Shown: one piece after another, positions 26,484 through 34,554 of the stretch
Layout: every line of letters starts with the position of its first letter
How positions within the stretch are numbered: the stretch's first letter is position 1
DNA from: Corynebacterium mucifaciens
GTDB taxonomy: Bacteria > Actinomycetota > Actinomycetes > Mycobacteriales > Mycobacteriaceae
Assembly: GCF_012396315.1 (NCBI RefSeq)
Contig: NZ_JAAXPF010000008.1
Location: 1-64,000, forward strand
Reading direction: 5' to 3'
DNA length: 64,000 nucleotides
Program-made: the position numbers and the translations under genes
Notes under the pieces: model-generated
What the model was told of the DNA's origin: nothing
Database searches by the model: none
Seen by the model: the letters and a program-made list of their open reading frames with translations, nothing else

Positions 26484-26825
26484 GTGGATACTCGCACCCC
26501 TGATCAGGCCGTTTCCTCCTCGGGTGGGGCTGACACCTGTCACACCACCCATGGCTACATCAACGACAAGGATCGCTATCTCGCCCGCCTCAAGCGCATC
26601 GAGGGCCAGGCCCGGGGCCTGCACAGCATGGTCGACGAGGAACAGTACTGCATCGACATCCTTACCCAGATCTCCGCGGTCAATGCTGCCCTACGCAGCG
26701 TTGCCCTCGGACTACTCGATGACCACATGAAACACTGCGTCCGTGACGCCGCCCAGTTAGGAGGAGAGGAGGCCGACGCGAAGTTCCAGGAAGTCACCGA
26801 CGCTATCGCCCGTTTCGCCCGGTGA
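26484..26825 (+). CDS. csoR: Copper-sensing repressor CsoR
   Basis: A 113-residue all-helical repressor of the CsoR/RcnR family. It has the family core YLARLKRIEGQARGLHSM and the Cu(I) ligand pattern Cys (YCIDIL), His and Cys (HMKHC), which separates copper sensors from nickel or formaldehyde sensors. The start is a GTG with AAGGAG 6-7 nt upstream. The 291 nt between copA and csoR contain no gene and no obvious CsoR palindrome, so csoR may be read from copA or from its own unregulated promoter. Likely targets are the palindromes at 14192-14208 and 23395-23411. Confidence 0.9.
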   Translation: MDTRTPDQAVSSSGGADTCHTTHGYINDKDRYLARLKRIEGQARGLHSMVDEEQYCIDILTQISAVNAALRSVALGLLDDHMKHCVRDAAQLGGEEADAKFQEVTDAIARFAR

Positions 26826-27020
26826 CAGGCCGGGACCCGACCACCACACCCCGTCGAGAACGGCGGCCAGGCCACTCTGACCGCCCCTGTTGCCGGCTGA
26901 AGGCTGGGAGTCCTGCTGCTGGCGGCGGCATGATCGGGTTGATGGCCACTGTGGTGCTGCTGGTCGAAAAGATCGCGCCGCTGAACAACCTCGACCACAT
27001 CCCCACCTGCAACATCAACC
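26822..27020 (+). pseudogene. VKOR-family fragment cut by the right IS6 copy
   Basis: The translation ends in MIGLMATVVLLVEKIAPL and HIPTCNIN, which is the first membrane helix and the first loop motif of vitamin K epoxide reductase-type proteins that reoxidise DsbA-like oxidases. A frame break lies just upstream (LGVLLLA in another frame). The rest of the gene, including the CxxC, is missing because the IS6 copy starts at 27021. It began overlapping the csoR stop codon, so it was once co-transcribed with csoR. Confidence 0.65.
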
Positions 27021-27864
27021 GGTGCTGTTGCAAAGTTGGGGGGGAGAGCCGCAAAAACTCAGTTTCTCATTCCCTGATGGCCGCTGCGTGTGGGCGTTCT
27101 CAGGCCGTCTCGAAGACCCGGTTGACGATCACCGCGTCCGGGTTCGGTTGCCCGTAGGCAAACATGGTGCCTTGCCCTTTCCGCAATGAGTGCATCGCCT
27201 CCATCCCTTTCAACGTCCGATATGCAGATGTCCGGTTCTTAAACGCGCCTTTCGGCCCGAGGATCCGCTTCAGCCGACCATGGTCGCCTTCCAGGATGTT
27301 GTTGAGGTATTTCACCTGCCGGTGTTCCACTGTTGGCGGGCAGATTCCCTCTGACTTCAACTCGGCGATTGCCCTGGCTAGTGAGGGTGCTTTATCGGTG
27401 TTGATCACTCTGGGATACCCGGCTGACGCATTGGATCTGAGGGCCTTGGCCAGGAAACGCTTCGCTGCGGCCACGTTCCGCTTCGGAGAGAGGTAAAAGT
27501 CCAGGGTCTGGCCACCGGCGGTGATCTCCCGATAGAGATAACACCACTTTCCCCCGACCCGGATATAGGTCTCATCCACCCGCCAGGAACTGGCCTGCCA
27601 GTCAGGTACCTGCCGGTACCACCGTGTTTGCTTGTCCAGCTCAGGGGCGTATTTCTGGACCCAGCGGTAGATCGTGGTGTGATCGACCGGCACGCCCCGC
27701 TCGGTCATCATTTCCTCCAGATCGCGGTAGCTCACCCCGTAGCGGCAGTACCACCGCACTGCCCACAGAATGATGTCACGGGGGAAATGACGACCGGAGA
27801 AGATACCCATGGCTGTGATTATTTCGCGTCGCTCTTCCTACTGCCCCAACTTTGCAACAGCACC
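27021..27864 (-). mobile_element. IS6-family insertion sequence, right copy (intact)
   Basis: The 844-bp element has perfect terminal inverted repeats of at least 20 bp (GGTGCTGTTGCAAAGTTGGG and its complement) and one intact transposase gene. It cuts a VKOR-like gene on the left and a ccsX-like fragment on the right. Flanking 8-mers CATCAACC and CCAGAACA differ, so no target duplication remains, as expected after IS26-type recombination. Confidence 0.92.
27100..27810 (-). CDS. IS6-family DDE transposase
   Basis: A 236-residue transposase: an N-terminal helix-turn-helix region (RYGVSYRDLEEMMTERGV), then the catalytic DDE core with Asp in WRVDETY, Asp in INTDKAPS and Glu in NNILEGDHGRLKR. Length and motifs are typical of IS6/IS26. 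It drives replicative cointegrate formation. Only this copy in the window is intact. Confidence 0.95.
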   Translation of the reverse strand: MGIFSGRHFPRDIILWAVRWYCRYGVSYRDLEEMMTERGVPVDHTTIYRWVQKYAPELDKQTRWYRQVPDWQASSWRVDETYIRVGGKWCYLYREITAGGQTLDFYLSPKRNVAAAKRFLAKALRSNASAGYPRVINTDKAPSLARAIAELKSEGICPPTVEHRQVKYLNNILEGDHGRLKRILGPKGAFKNRTSAYRTLKGMEAMHSLRKGQGTMFAYGQPNPDAVIVNRVFETA

Positions 27865-28049
27865 CCAGAACACCGTCTTCTTCCCCACCGCCCCGGAAAA
27901 CCGAGATTATCTACGCAGAGGAGGAACGTGGCCCGCTGCCGGACTTCTCCGGCCCGTCGCTGATGGGGGAGGGTGAGAAGATCAGCCTGTCTGATTTTGA
28001 AGGCGAGGTCGTCGTCCTCAACGCTTGGGGCCAGGGGTGTGCACCGTGT
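27865..28049 (+). pseudogene. Second copy of the ccsX-like fragment
   Basis: This stretch repeats 18738-18921 with only a few substitutions. The active site reads GQGCAPC instead of GQWCAPC. It starts exactly at the IS6 right end and breaks off at about 28049, where the HTH gene sequence begins. It is evidence of an IS-mediated duplication or recombination between the inside and the outside of the copper element. Confidence 0.85.
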
Positions 28050-28527
28050 CCTCGTTGACTGGCCGGGGTGGTCGTTTCGCATCGGCTGCCTCATCGACTC
28101 GCTGTTGCTGGTTGTCGCGTTGGAGTTTGCGGTGTTTGCTCACGCGTTCCATTGTCTCCGCATAGGCCTCGTCGAATGTCAACGACGCTGCCAGATCGCG
28201 TTCGTCATCGTCGGGCCAATACCGCTTCGTCCAGGTCAGCGTCGCGGTGTCGTGGACATCGAGCTCCACAGCGATGTCACGCACCGTCGCCTGCGAGGTC
28301 AACCTGCGTGCGACAACCTTCGCGATGGTCTCAGCTTCGTAGGCGCGTCGCGTACCGTCAAAGCTCTGGCCGCGGCGCTTGGCCGCAACCCACTTGCCGA
28401 CCGTGTCCACCGACGGTCGGCGACCACAAGCGTCTTCAGCCCAGTTGCAGACCTCGCGGGCAGAAAAACCGGCCAAAAACCTCTCAACCGCACCAACGCG
28501 GATACCAGATGGAAAACCTGCGGGCAT
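28018..28527 (-). CDS. HTH mobile-element-associated protein
   Basis: A 169-residue protein homologous to the partial gene at 1-167. The middle (SREVCNW-like helix, RRPSVDTVGKWVAAKRRGQS, then TVRDIAVELDVHDTATLTWTKRYW) suggests two helix-turn-helix units. The start at the ATG 28527 has GGAAGG 7 nt upstream. The last ten residues (DTVHTPGPKR) are encoded by antisense of the ccsX fragment, so the natural C-terminus is lost. I infer a transposase accessory or regulatory protein; no DDE domain is seen. Confidence 0.55.
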   Translation of the reverse strand: MPAGFPSGIRVGAVERFLAGFSAREVCNWAEDACGRRPSVDTVGKWVAAKRRGQSFDGTRRAYEAETIAKVVARRLTSQATVRDIAVELDVHDTATLTWTKRYWPDDDERDLAASLTFDEAYAETMERVSKHRKLQRDNQQQRVDEAADAKRPPRPVNEDTVHTPGPKR

Positions 28528-28587
28528 CGGAATACCTTCCAGCCCCCAACACTCCAACTTTTTGTCCGCGCTCCCAAAATCCGCTGG

Positions 28588-28608
28588 TAGCCGGATCTTG
28601 ATAGCCGG
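28588..28608. repeat. TAGCCGG-type repeat unit upstream of the HTH gene
   Basis: Two TAGCCGG arms are separated by ATCTTGA. It is a diverged member of the family at 216-236, and it has the same position relative to the HTH gene start. Confidence 0.5.
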
Positions 28609-28654
28609 TTTTCCGCTTGTTGCGCCAACCGCTCAGCGCCCGGCGCCCGGCGCC

Positions 28655-29878
28655 CTACCGCAGCCGCGCGAACAGCGCCTCCGCCTCGGCGTCGTCCCAT
28701 AGCACCACGTTGCCCACCTCGGTGTCGGTGAAGCCGCCGATGGGCACGGTCTCCGTTTCCAGGCCGCCGCGCAGCGCGAGAACGATCCGCGCGAGGTTCC
28801 ACACGTGGTCGCCGGAATCCACCGTGAGCAGGGCCGGGGAGACCCACAGCAGACGCGCCATCCGGAACGGGTTCAGCAGCACACCGGGGGAGAGCACCCG
28901 CTCAACCAGGGTGGTCATGAATTCGCGCTGGCGAGCCACGCGGTCGATGTCACCCTGCGCGGTGGCGCGGGTGCGCACGTAGCCGAGGGCGGTTGCGCCG
29001 TCCATGGTCTGGCAGCCGGGTTGCAGGTTGATGTTGGCCAGCGGGTCGTCGATGGGTTCGGCCACGCAGATCTCCACGCCGCCGGCCGCGTCGACCACGC
29101 CAGCGAGCCCGCCCATGCCGATCTCGGCGTACCGGTCCACGTGCAGGCCCGTATTCTGCTCGACGGTCTCGACCAGGAGCTCGGGGCCGCCGATGGCGAA
29201 TGCGGCGTTGATCTTGTCGTAGCCGTACCCGGGCACCGCAACATACGAGTCGCGGGGGATGGACACCAGCGTCGGCTTCCCGCGCATTGGCAGGTGCATG
29301 AGCATGATGGTGTCGGTGCGCACCGTGCCCAGGTCGCCGCCGGTGCCGAGGCGCTCCACGTCCTTCTCGCTCAAGCCCGTGCGCGAGTCGGAGCCGACCA
29401 GTAGCCAGTTCGTCCCCGAGGTCCCGGGGATCTGCTGCTCGGGCATGGCGTCGATGCGGTTCAGGCGCGCGTCGGCAAGCAGCACCGATGCCAGAAGCAG
29501 CGCGATGACGAGCAGTAGCACCGCGCCGCAGCCCGGAAACTTTGCTTGCCGACGCCCCTTCGGCCGAGACACCTGCGCCGGCACCGCCTGCCGGGGAGCG
29601 GGGCGCTGGCTGGCGTGCGCAGGACGCCCAGAACGTGCAGGCCGCGCGGGCACGCTCCGCGGGTGCTCGGGCGCGCGACGCGGCTGGTAGGCGGCGCGCT
29701 CCGGCTCAACGCGTGTGAACGCGCCGGGGTGGGGGTCGGCGGGATCGTGGCGTCGAGAGGCGGTTGCCCTGCGTCGAATGGGGCGGCCGTAGCGGTCCAC
29801 CATGGGCTTGCCGTCTTTGCCCAGCACGAACTCGCCCGCGTTGTCGCGGGGGTCGTTGGAATGGGGCGTTGTAGACAT
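28655..29878 (-). CDS. LytR-CpsA-Psr (LCP) family cell-wall ligase
   Basis: A 407-residue protein: cytosolic N-terminus of about 120 residues rich in Arg and Pro, one transmembrane helix (CGAVLLLVIALLLASVLLAD), then an extracytoplasmic LCP domain. LCP motifs are LLVGSDSR, VRTDTIMLMHL, SIPRDSYV and KINAAFAIGG. LCP proteins in mycolata join arabinogalactan to peptidoglycan. No ribosome binding site precedes the ATG at 29878 (an in-frame GTG lies at 29884), so leaderless translation is plausible. The next minus-strand gene upstream is 31 nt away. Confidence 0.88.
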   Translation of the reverse strand: MSTTPHSNDPRDNAGEFVLGKDGKPMVDRYGRPIRRRATASRRHDPADPHPGAFTRVEPERAAYQPRRAPEHPRSVPARPARSGRPAHASQRPAPRQAVPAQVSRPKGRRQAKFPGCGAVLLLVIALLLASVLLADARLNRIDAMPEQQIPGTSGTNWLLVGSDSRTGLSEKDVERLGTGGDLGTVRTDTIMLMHLPMRGKPTLVSIPRDSYVAVPGYGYDKINAAFAIGGPELLVETVEQNTGLHVDRYAEIGMGGLAGVVDAAGGVEICVAEPIDDPLANINLQPGCQTMDGATALGYVRTRATAQGDIDRVARQREFMTTLVERVLSPGVLLNPFRMARLLWVSPALLTVDSGDHVWNLARIVLALRGGLETETVPIGGFTDTEVGNVVLWDDAEAEALFARLR

Positions 29879-29909
29879 GCGCACAGTGTAGCCAGCGTGA
29901 CGGAAGTGG

Positions 29910-30608
29910 TTAGATTCCTAGCCAGGACAGGTCCAGTAGCGGGTAGGCGACAAACGCCACTGCGTCGATGAGGAAGTGTGCGATGATCAGCGGCCACACG
30001 CGCCCGGTTTTGTAGAAATACCAGGCAAAGACCACGCCCATCACGATGTTGCCAAACCCGGCGGACACGCCCTGGTACAGGTGGTACGACCCGCGCAGTG
30101 CCGCCGACGCTGCGATGAACTGCCACGGTTTCCACCCCAGCTGGCGCAGGCGCGTGACCAAATACATCACCACCACGACCTCCTCGCCGAAGCCGTTGGC
30201 GAAGGACCACAGCAGCGAGGTGGGAATCTGCACCGCCGCAGTGGTGGGCACGACAACCTTGGACAGGCCCAGGTGCACCGCCGCCACGTAGAACACCAGC
30301 CCGGGCAGCCCGATCAGCGCCGCGAACCCCGCCCCGCGCGCCGCGTCGGACCAGCGCGGCCAGCGCCACCGCTCGCCTAGAAGGAACCAGGCCAGCCCGC
30401 CCCACGCGAACAGCGTGAGCGCGGACGTCGCCTGCAGCGCCAGGTCCAGCCAGGGAATGGTGGAGGCGGCGTCGTGGATGGTGGTGCTCTGCTGGTTCAG
30501 CGGTGCTTTGAGCAGCGAATCGATGAGCCGCAGGGCAGCGCGTAGCCCCGAGGTGCCGAAGCTGACGGCGAGGACGAGCGCGATCTCGAGCTTCAGGCGC
30601 CTATGCAT
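29910..30608 (-). CDS. CPBP family intramembrane metalloprotease
   Basis: A 232-residue membrane protein with about seven hydrophobic segments. The CPBP (Abi) motifs are FGEEVVVVMYL (paired Glu), RGSYHLYQG and a late His in IIAHFLIDAV, which form the metal site of CAAX-type or related proteases. Function in corynebacteria is not established. It is divergent from the DUF2891 gene. Confidence 0.85.
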   Translation of the reverse strand: MHRRLKLEIALVLAVSFGTSGLRAALRLIDSLLKAPLNQQSTTIHDAASTIPWLDLALQATSALTLFAWGGLAWFLLGERWRWPRWSDAARGAGFAALIGLPGLVFYVAAVHLGLSKVVVPTTAAVQIPTSLLWSFANGFGEEVVVVMYLVTRLRQLGWKPWQFIAASAALRGSYHLYQGVSAGFGNIVMGVVFAWYFYKTGRVWPLIIAHFLIDAVAFVAYPLLDLSWLGI

Positions 30609-30625
30609 GCGCTAACTTTAACGCC

Positions 30626-31540
30626 ATGAACGAATCGTGGGCGCGCACCATCATCCAGGTTGTCGGTCAGGAATACCCGGCCTCGATGCACCACGTCAGC
30701 TCAGCGCCGGACACCGCCGTCCCGCACGAGCTGCACCCGGCGTTCTGGGGCTCGTTCGACTGGCACTCGTGCGTGCACATGCTCTGCTCAGCCGCGAAGC
30801 TGCATGTGCGTGACGACGACCCCAGGCTGGCCAACCTCCTCGACGAGCGCCTCACCCCCGAGCACGTCGCCGCGGAGGCCGAGTACCTGCGCGGGCACCC
30901 GCTGTACGAGCGGCCCTACGGCTGGGCGTGGGCAATGCAGCTGGTCAAGGTGTGCCGCGGCACCCGGTGGGGGCGCGCGCTGGCCCCGCTGGAGGCCCAG
31001 CTGGAGCGCAACGTCGCCTCCTGGCTGGACACCCAGCAATGGCCGGTGCGCCACGGCGTGCACGCCAACTCGGCGCTGGCGCTGCTGCTTATCCACGACG
31101 CCTCGCCCAACTTGCGCGAGCGTGTGGGGCGCACCGCCCGCGCCTGGTTCGGCGGCGACCGCGCGTACCCGCACGAGTGGGAAGTCTCGGGGCACGACTT
31201 CGTCTCCAACGGTTTGGCCGAGGCCGCGCTGATGCGCCGGGTGCTGCCGGCCGCCGAGTTTGAGGCCTGGCTGGGCGGCTTTTTCGCGCCGGAGGCGTTC
31301 GCGTTCTACACCACGCCCATCCAGGTCAACGACCCCGAAGACGGGCAGCAGGCCCACCTGGTCGGGCTGATGCTCACCCGCGCGTGGCTGCTGCGGGAGA
31401 TCGGGAAACCGCAGGGCACGCGTGAGCTTATCGACGCAGCTTCGCCCCACCTCACCGGCGACAACTTCATGGCCACGCACTGGCTGATCACCTACGCGCT
31501 GCTTGCGCAGGACGCGGACGCAGGGAAGGCTGCGCTATGA
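30626..31540 (+). CDS. DUF2891 family protein
   Basis: A 304-residue soluble protein with DUF2891 motifs (HPAFWGSFDWHSCVHMLCS, RPYGWAWAMQL, HGVHANSALAL, HEWEVSGHDFVSN). The predicted fold is an alpha/alpha toroid as in some sugar-active enzymes, but no activity is known to me. Its stop overlaps the pheA start (ATGA), so the two genes are translationally coupled. Confidence 0.85.
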   Translation: MNESWARTIIQVVGQEYPASMHHVSSAPDTAVPHELHPAFWGSFDWHSCVHMLCSAAKLHVRDDDPRLANLLDERLTPEHVAAEAEYLRGHPLYERPYGWAWAMQLVKVCRGTRWGRALAPLEAQLERNVASWLDTQQWPVRHGVHANSALALLLIHDASPNLRERVGRTARAWFGGDRAYPHEWEVSGHDFVSNGLAEAALMRRVLPAAEFEAWLGGFFAPEAFAFYTTPIQVNDPEDGQQAHLVGLMLTRAWLLREIGKPQGTRELIDAASPHLTGDNFMATHWLITYALLAQDADAGKAAL

Positions 31541-32355
31541 GCCGCATCGCCTATCTCGGCCCCGCTGGCACGTTCACGGAGCAGGCCGCGCGCCAGTTCA
31601 GCATCGACGGCGCCGAGTACGTGCCCGTGGACTCCCCGGCTGCGGCGCTGGCGGCGCTGGGTGCCGGCGCGGACTTCGCGGTGTGCGCGATTGAGAACTC
31701 CGTCGACGGCGCCGTCACCGCCACCGCCGACGCGCTCGCCGCCACGCCGGGTGTGCAGATCGTGGGCGAGACCGAGCTGGCTATTGCGTTCGCGGTGATG
31801 ACGCGGCCCGGGCAGTCCCTTGCAGCCGCCGCCCGTTTGGCCACCCACCCGGTCGCATTCCAGCAGGTCAAGGGGTGGGTACGCGAGCACGCCCCGAATG
31901 CGGAGTTCGTGCCCGCCGCGTCGAACGCGGCGGCCGCGCAGATGGTGGCAGACGGCCAGGCAGACATCGCGGTGGCGCCGGAACGCGCGGCGGAGCTGTT
32001 CGGGCTGCAGGTGCACGCCACGGACGTGGCTGACTCGGCGACGGCGAGGACGCGGTTCGTGCTCGTCGCTCAGCAAACCGCCCTGCCGGCAGCGACCGGC
32101 GCGGACCGCACCGCGGTGGTGTTGCGCACGCCGAACATGCCGGGCGCGCTTGTCGGGGTGCTGCAGGAGTTCGCGGCGCGCGGGGTGGACATGTCGCGCA
32201 TCGAGTCGCGCCCCACGCGCATCGAGCCGAACACGTACAACTTCTTCATCGACCTCGTCGGGCACGCCGAGGATCCGGCCGTCGCAGCCGCGCTTAAGGC
32301 GGTAGAGGCGAAGGCGGATTCGATGCTGTTCCTCGGCTCCTGGCCGCGCGCCTAA
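31537..32355 (+). CDS. pheA: Prephenate dehydratase
   Basis: A 272-residue enzyme that converts prephenate to phenylpyruvate in phenylalanine synthesis. The catalytic domain starts at once with IAYLGPAGTFTEQAA and includes the TRFVLV motif. A C-terminal ACT regulatory domain has the GALVGVLQEFAARGVDMSRIESRP motif, which binds phenylalanine for feedback control. It lacks a chorismate mutase domain, as usual in actinobacteria. Confidence 0.93.
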   Translation: MSRIAYLGPAGTFTEQAARQFSIDGAEYVPVDSPAAALAALGAGADFAVCAIENSVDGAVTATADALAATPGVQIVGETELAIAFAVMTRPGQSLAAAARLATHPVAFQQVKGWVREHAPNAEFVPAASNAAAAQMVADGQADIAVAPERAAELFGLQVHATDVADSATARTRFVLVAQQTALPAATGADRTAVVLRTPNMPGALVGVLQEFAARGVDMSRIESRPTRIEPNTYNFFIDLVGHAEDPAVAAALKAVEAKADSMLFLGSWPRA

Positions 32356-32362
32356 CCTCGGT

Positions 32363-32710
32363 TCAGCCCCAGCCGAGGGCGTGGAGCTCGTGCTCCTCCA
32401 GCCCAAAGTAGTGGCCCACCTCGTGCAGCACGGTGACCTTCACCTCGTGGCGCAGCTGGTCCTCGTCCTCGCAGATGGCCTCGAGCGCGTTTTTGTAGAT
32501 GAACACCGCGTCCGGCAGGTACCCCGAGTGGTTGGAGTGCTGCTCCGTCAGCGGCACCCCTTCGAACAGCCCCAGCAGGGTGGGGTTGTCCGGGTTGTAG
32601 TCCCTGGCAAGGATGACCATGTTGCGCATGTGCTGGGCGAAGTCGTCGGGGATGGTGTCGAGCGCGTCGTCGATCATCCCCTCGAAGGCTTCGTCGCTGA
32701 CCGGGAGCAT
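32363..32710 (-). CDS. Zincin-like metallopeptidase family protein
   Basis: A 115-residue protein of the small metallopeptidase family formerly DUF1025. The zinc site is HEVGHYFGLEEHEL near the C-terminus, an HExxH with a third ligand further on. It has a conserved N-terminal region (FEGMIDDALDTIPDDFA). Substrate unknown. It follows the septum-formation protein gene by 3 nt and is convergent with pheA. Confidence 0.85.
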   Translation of the reverse strand: MLPVSDEAFEGMIDDALDTIPDDFAQHMRNMVILARDYNPDNPTLLGLFEGVPLTEQHSNHSGYLPDAVFIYKNALEAICEDEDQLRHEVKVTVLHEVGHYFGLEEHELHALGWG

Positions 32711-32713
32711 GGG

Positions 32714-33736
32714 CTACTGCGCTTGAGCCGGGGCCGAGCTAGTTGTCTGCTGCTCTCGGAGCGGGCGACGGGCTGGGCGTTCTGGGGGCGGAGCGTCGTC
32801 GATACGCAGGTGCTCGCGCCCCTCTGTCGCGGAGCCGGTCAGTGTTGCGAACCCGCCCTCGGGGCGCGAGAACACGAGTGCGCAGTTGACGCTTCTCGAG
32901 CCGCCCTCCCACGCGGCGGCGGTCTGCGTCGTCCAGAAGGGACGCAGCGCCACCTGGTAGAGGTTCTCCTCCCCGCCGAGGTAGTCCTGCGCGGCGGCGG
33001 TGCACACGTCCTCGAGGTGGCTGTCCTGGTCTTCGACGGTGGGGGTGCTGTCCGGGAACACGTCGGCGAGGGAGACCTGGCTGGTGATCTCCAGTTGGTG
33101 CGGGTCCGCGCACGGGACATCGGTCAGCGTGTTGGCGGCATCGACGGCCACGCACTGCCCGGCCTCGAACACGCGCGCCTGGTCCTGGTCCGCCACGCGG
33201 CCAGAGGTGAGCACCGGCTCGCCGGCGCGGTCGGTTTCCTGCAGGCCGCACAGCATGGTGCGATCGCCGCGCTGCCACGCGTCTGCCGGCGGCAGGATCG
33301 GCGCGATGGAGTAGCGCCCGTTCGGGTCGTACTTGCCGCTTAGGTACCGCAGGGTACCGGCGCCGCACAGCTCTTCGCGCAGCTGCGCCTGGCGCGTCTG
33401 GTTCGGCATCGGGGCATCGGGGCCGAACTCGGCGGTGGGGTAGGTGGCCAGATCTTGGCGCAAGGACACCTCGAAGCGGTGCTCACCGGCGCAGTCCGCC
33501 TGCTCGAAGCCGGTGATCGCGCCGTCCGGTCCAACCTGCCAGGTCAAGCACGATCCGGCGTCGGCGGTGGTGAAGGAGGCGACCTCCTCGGTTGGCGCCG
33601 TGGAGGTTTCTGTGGTGGAGGCGGCAGTCTCTCCCGTGTCGGAGGTGTCCGCGGCCAACGTGTATGTGCCCGCGGCGACAGAGCCCGCCAGCGCGGCGAT
33701 GAGAAAGGAGCGGAGCGCACTCTGTTTCGAAGCCAT
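32714..33736 (-). CDS. Septum formation family membrane-anchored protein
   Basis: A 340-residue protein with an N-terminal membrane or signal segment (SFLIAALAGSVAAGTYTLAA), a Thr/Ser linker, and two copies of a Cys-containing module: GSCLTWQ...CAGEHRFEV and GQCVAVD...CADPHQLEI. This pairing is the Septum_form domain (Pfam PF13845) of actinobacteria. The C-terminal 40 residues are Pro/Arg-rich. It probably acts outside the membrane; a direct role in division is not shown here. Confidence 0.8.
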   Translation of the reverse strand: MASKQSALRSFLIAALAGSVAAGTYTLAADTSDTGETAASTTETSTAPTEEVASFTTADAGSCLTWQVGPDGAITGFEQADCAGEHRFEVSLRQDLATYPTAEFGPDAPMPNQTRQAQLREELCGAGTLRYLSGKYDPNGRYSIAPILPPADAWQRGDRTMLCGLQETDRAGEPVLTSGRVADQDQARVFEAGQCVAVDAANTLTDVPCADPHQLEITSQVSLADVFPDSTPTVEDQDSHLEDVCTAAAQDYLGGEENLYQVALRPFWTTQTAAAWEGGSRSVNCALVFSRPEGGFATLTGSATEGREHLRIDDAPPPERPARRPLREQQTTSSAPAQAQ

Positions 33737-33745
33737 GGGGCCTTA

Positions 33746-34474
33746 TTATTCCACTTCGCGCGCGACCCGAGTAGTCAGCCGGTAGCGGTCCGTGCGGTAC
33801 ACCGAGGAGCAAAACTCCACGTTGTGCGTGCCTGAGCGGGCGTAGCGGACGATGTGGAGCAGCGCCGTATCGGCGTCCACGTCCAGAAGCGGCGCGTTGT
33901 CGGGCCCGGCCGTCACGGCGGTGACGGTCTGTTCCGCCTCGGTGATGCCCAGGCCGTACTGCTTGTCCAACAGGGTGTACACGGAGTGGTAGACGTCGTT
34001 TTCCAGCAGGTCCGGCACGTAGGTGGCGTTGTACCAGGCGTCGTCCACAGCGTACGGCTCGCCGTCGCCAAGCCTGAGCCTGCGCAAGCGGATGTGTGTG
34101 GCGTTCGGCGCCGTGCCGAAGAACTCGGCGACCGCCTCGGGCGGCGTGGTGCGCTCGCACAGCAGGATGCGCGACGACGCCTCGACGCGCTGCGCCCGCA
34201 TCTCGTCGGAAAAGCTGGCCAAGTGCAGGCGCGATACCAGCGGCGCCGGCGCGACGAAGGTGCCCTTGCCTCGCACCCTGCGCAAACGACCCGCCGCTAC
34301 GAGGTCCCCGATGGCGCGGCGCACGGTGATGCGGGAGACGCCGTACTCTTCCTCCAGTGCGCGCTCGCCGGGCAGCGGGTCGCCGGGGGAGTACTCGGCT
34401 GCGATGCGGGACTCCAGGATTGAGCGCAGCTGCTCGTGCTTGGGCACCGGGCCGTCTGTGATCGGGTGGGGCAT
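33746..34474 (-). CDS. GntR/HutC-family regulator with UTRA domain
   Basis: A 242-residue repressor: an N-terminal winged helix (ERALEEEYGVSRITVRRAIGDLVAAGRLRRVRGKGTF, read here as a family pattern over about 37 residues) and a C-terminal UTRA ligand-binding domain. HutC-type regulators sense sugars, amino-sugar phosphates or amino acids. The target is not clear. It ends 9 nt before the septum-formation gene start and is divergent from serS. The ATG at 34474 is preferred to a GTG at 34492. Confidence 0.87.
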   Translation of the reverse strand: MPHPITDGPVPKHEQLRSILESRIAAEYSPGDPLPGERALEEEYGVSRITVRRAIGDLVAAGRLRRVRGKGTFVAPAPLVSRLHLASFSDEMRAQRVEASSRILLCERTTPPEAVAEFFGTAPNATHIRLRRLRLGDGEPYAVDDAWYNATYVPDLLENDVYHSVYTLLDKQYGLGITEAEQTVTAVTAGPDNAPLLDVDADTALLHIVRYARSGTHNVEFCSSVYRTDRYRLTTRVAREVE

Positions 34475-34554
34475 AGGCCCACCATAGCGCACTGGTTATG
34501 ACCGGACGCCGGTGTGCCGTGCCGGTGTCGGGGGACAGGGTAGGGTAGACAAGC

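Larger units (their letters stand above)
6783..27864. mobile_element. Putative IS6-bounded composite (pseudo-compound) copper-resistance element
   Basis: Two IS6-family copies with transposases on the same strand bracket about 19.4 kb of cargo that is mostly copper homeostasis genes. Direct IS6/IS26 copies around resistance cargo are the known structure of pseudo-compound transposons, which move by replicative cointegration. The left copy is inactive and neither copy shows an 8-bp target duplication at its own flanks, so the element is old or rearranged. The outer limits are inferred from the IS positions only. Confidence 0.55.

Noticed and set aside
27013-27872. 8-bp target duplication around the intact IS6 copy
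   Set aside because: The flanking 8-mers CATCAACC and CCAGAACA are different.
31427-31445. Use of the short GCGTCGATARGCAA-like motif as proof of islet att sites
   Set aside because: Partial copies occur in ordinary coding sequence, so only the full 28-bp match at 45132 and 48443 was used as evidence.
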